Shown piece by piece: positions 13,917-15,154 of a DNA stretch of 15,154 nucleotides. This DNA is from Candidatus Firestoneibacteriota bacterium. Its GTDB lineage: Bacteria > Oederibacteriota > JAAXVQ01 > JAUVAV01. The DNA is taken from NCBI GenBank assembly GCA_030635415.1, contig DAOVYW010000033.1, positions 1-15,154 on the forward strand. Reading direction: 5' to 3'. Below the pieces are notes generated by a model, which made no database searches, was not told where the DNA came from, and saw only the letters and a program-made list of their open reading frames with translations. The position numbers and the translations under genes are program-made. Every line of letters starts with the position of its first letter. Within the stretch, counting starts at the first letter, position 1.

Positions 13917-15154
13917 ATGAAAAAATGTATTGCAGCATGGAGTATGTTATTTCTCATGACCTCTATGGCCGAAGCTGGTGGACCCGGGACTACCAACGCG
14001 AATTTTCTCAAAGCCGGGCAAGGCGTCCGTCCGGTTGCCATGGGCGAAACATATATTGCCTTGGGAGACGGGCTTGATACCCTTTACTGGAATCCCGCCG
14101 GCCTGGTACAGATGACCGCTCCGGCAGCCGGTTTTATTCATACTTTCTGGGTTCAGGATATTGGTACTGAGTATCTGGCTTTTGGCATGCCGCTGGGTCC
14201 TCTGGGCGCGGTCGGCGGCGGAATTACTGTGGTACAGGCGGGCACGATTGAAAAAACCCTGGAAGATGCCTCGGGAAATTATGCCGGTACAGAGGGCCGG
14301 GCCTCGGCTTTGCAGATGGCTCTGGTCGGCGTTTTTTCCCAGAAACTCTCCCGTATAATTCCTGTTGGAACTTCTTTCCTGCAAAATGTATTGGTCGGCG
14401 CCGGAATAAGGCTCGTCAGCGAATCCATAGACGAGGTTAATATCTTCGGCGGAGGGCTGGACATCGGTGTGATCTGGCGGCAGACCGAACAAGTATCGTC
14501 CCAGGATTTAATCCGGCGGGGCGGCTGGGGGGGAGCAAAGCGTAAATCCGCAGCGAGAGACAATGGATGGCGTTTGGGCCTGGTGGCCCAGAATTTGGGT
14601 CTGACCACGGATGAGTTGATGCCCATAAATTTTCGCGTGGGAGCGGGATATCTTGTCCAAGAGGTTTTCTCGCCCAACGGCCGGGGGACCTTAGGGCTGG
14701 ATGTTTTAATTCCTATTGACAACCAGGTGAAAATTTCCCTGGGAGGGGAGTATGCCCATATTACTCCGCATACCGAATTTGCGGCACGAGCGGGTTATAA
14801 GCTGGGAAATGAAATAAAGGATCTGGACAGCCTGGCCGGACTAACCGTTGGAGCCGGTGTTGCCATTCGCTCCGGCAGCCTTAAATATAAACTTGATTAT
14901 GCTTTTGTGCCATACGGTGAACTGGGGTCCGCGCATCGTGTATCACTGACTCTGGCTTTTCTGCCGGACAAGAGAGCGGTGTTTTCCCGGGGCGCGGAAC
15001 CAGCTCAACTTTCGCCTGCCCCAATAAAAACCGGTTCTTTAACCGGGATGGAAACGAAGCCGGAAAGGGCGCCCGGAAAAAGTTCGGAAGCCGCGATCCC
15101 GGACAAGGCTAAGCCGGAAAGCAAACCTGAAACTCCTGTCCTTGCGCCGGCTCC
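13917..15154 (+). CDS. PorV/PorQ (UPF0164)-type outer-membrane protein, 3'-truncated by window edge
   Basis: Reading from the ATG at 13917 (binding site GAGAGGTGAG, 13901-13910) there is no stop before the window ends, giving 412 residues so far. A signal peptide (MKKCIAAW, hydrophobic core, AEA before GGPG) is followed by the family opening NFLKAGQGVRPVAMG, then YIALGDGLDTLYWNPAGL. The next 320 residues are amphipathic strand pairs of a FadL-like barrel (for example FRVGAGYLV, VKISLGGEYAHIT, FAARAGYKLG, LDYAFVPYGELGSAHRVSLTLAF). After about residue 350 the protein turns into a low-complexity Pro/Lys/Glu/Ala-rich segment that continues past the edge, likely a linker to a further periplasmic domain. 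It is a paralogue of the barrel protein at 11144, but without sign of the FlgD-like domain so far. Confidence 0.85.
   Translation, partial: MKKCIAAWSMLFLMTSMAEAGGPGTTNANFLKAGQGVRPVAMGETYIALGDGLDTLYWNPAGLVQMTAPAAGFIHTFWVQDIGTEYLAFGMPLGPLGAVGGGITVVQAGTIEKTLEDASGNYAGTEGRASALQMALVGVFSQKLSRIIPVGTSFLQNVLVGAGIRLVSESIDEVNIFGGGLDIGVIWRQTEQVSSQDLIRRGGWGGAKRKSAARDNGWRLGLVAQNLGLTTDELMPINFRVGAGYLVQEVFSPNGRGTLGLDVLIPIDNQVKISLGGEYAHITPHTEFAARAGYKLGNEIKDLDSLAGLTVGAGVAIRSGSLKYKLDYAFVPYGELGSAHRVSLTLAFLPDKRAVFSRGAEPAQLSPAPIKTGSLTGMETKPERAPGKSSEAAIPDKAKPESKPETPVLAPA

Noticed and set aside
13947..14492. A 181-codon minus-strand open frame near the window end
   Set aside because: It is the shadow of the PorV-like gene at 13917, whose signal peptide, family opening motif and binding site are clear on the + strand.

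Overview
The window reads as a stretch of chromosome from an uncultured diderm (LPS-bearing) bacterium. Support for this: an hldD gene (heptose precursor of LPS core), two PorV/PorQ-type outer-membrane barrel proteins, a large secreted protein ending in a FlgD-like / type-A-sorting-like domain, and a chemosensory set of the CheC/CheD type. That mix is typical of several candidate phyla rather than of Proteobacteria, but I cannot assign a phylum from sequence alone. All genes lie on the + strand, with many overlapping starts and several GTG/TTG starts.

Region 1 (1-7393) is a tightly packed chemosensory cluster: a TPR protein cut by the window edge, a CheW with an N-terminal MshEN/GspE-N-like domain, a 733-residue TPR protein, a P-II-family protein, CheY, CheC, CheD, a plain CheW, a second CheY and CheB. 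It carries adaptation, phosphatase, coupling and output parts, but no CheA, receptor or CheR; those must lie elsewhere if the pathway works. The most unusual parts are the possible nucleotide-sensing inputs: a candidate c-di-GMP-binding domain fused to CheW, and a P-II protein that keeps the family's adenine-nucleotide residues but has Q39R and K58R at the 2-oxoglutarate site.

Region 2 (7394-9364) holds hldD and xerD, overlapping by 4 bases. They are preceded by a short intergenic stretch able to form two mutually exclusive hairpins, and followed by a probable terminator.

Region 3 (9365-12415) is a cell-surface unit with its own well-formed promoter: a secreted beta-rich protein with a C-terminal FlgD-like domain, overlapping a PorV/PorQ-type barrel protein that itself carries a C-terminal FlgD-like domain. 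The arrangement suggests a cargo/outer-membrane partner pair.

Region 4 (12416-15154) contains a small membrane protein with two TM helices, a HAMP domain and a coiled coil but no sensor or output domain. A 763-base gene-free, AT-rich stretch follows, holding a 222-base MITE-like element and several inverted repeats. The window ends inside another PorV/PorQ-type gene, complete at its 5' end (13917) and cut by the window edge.
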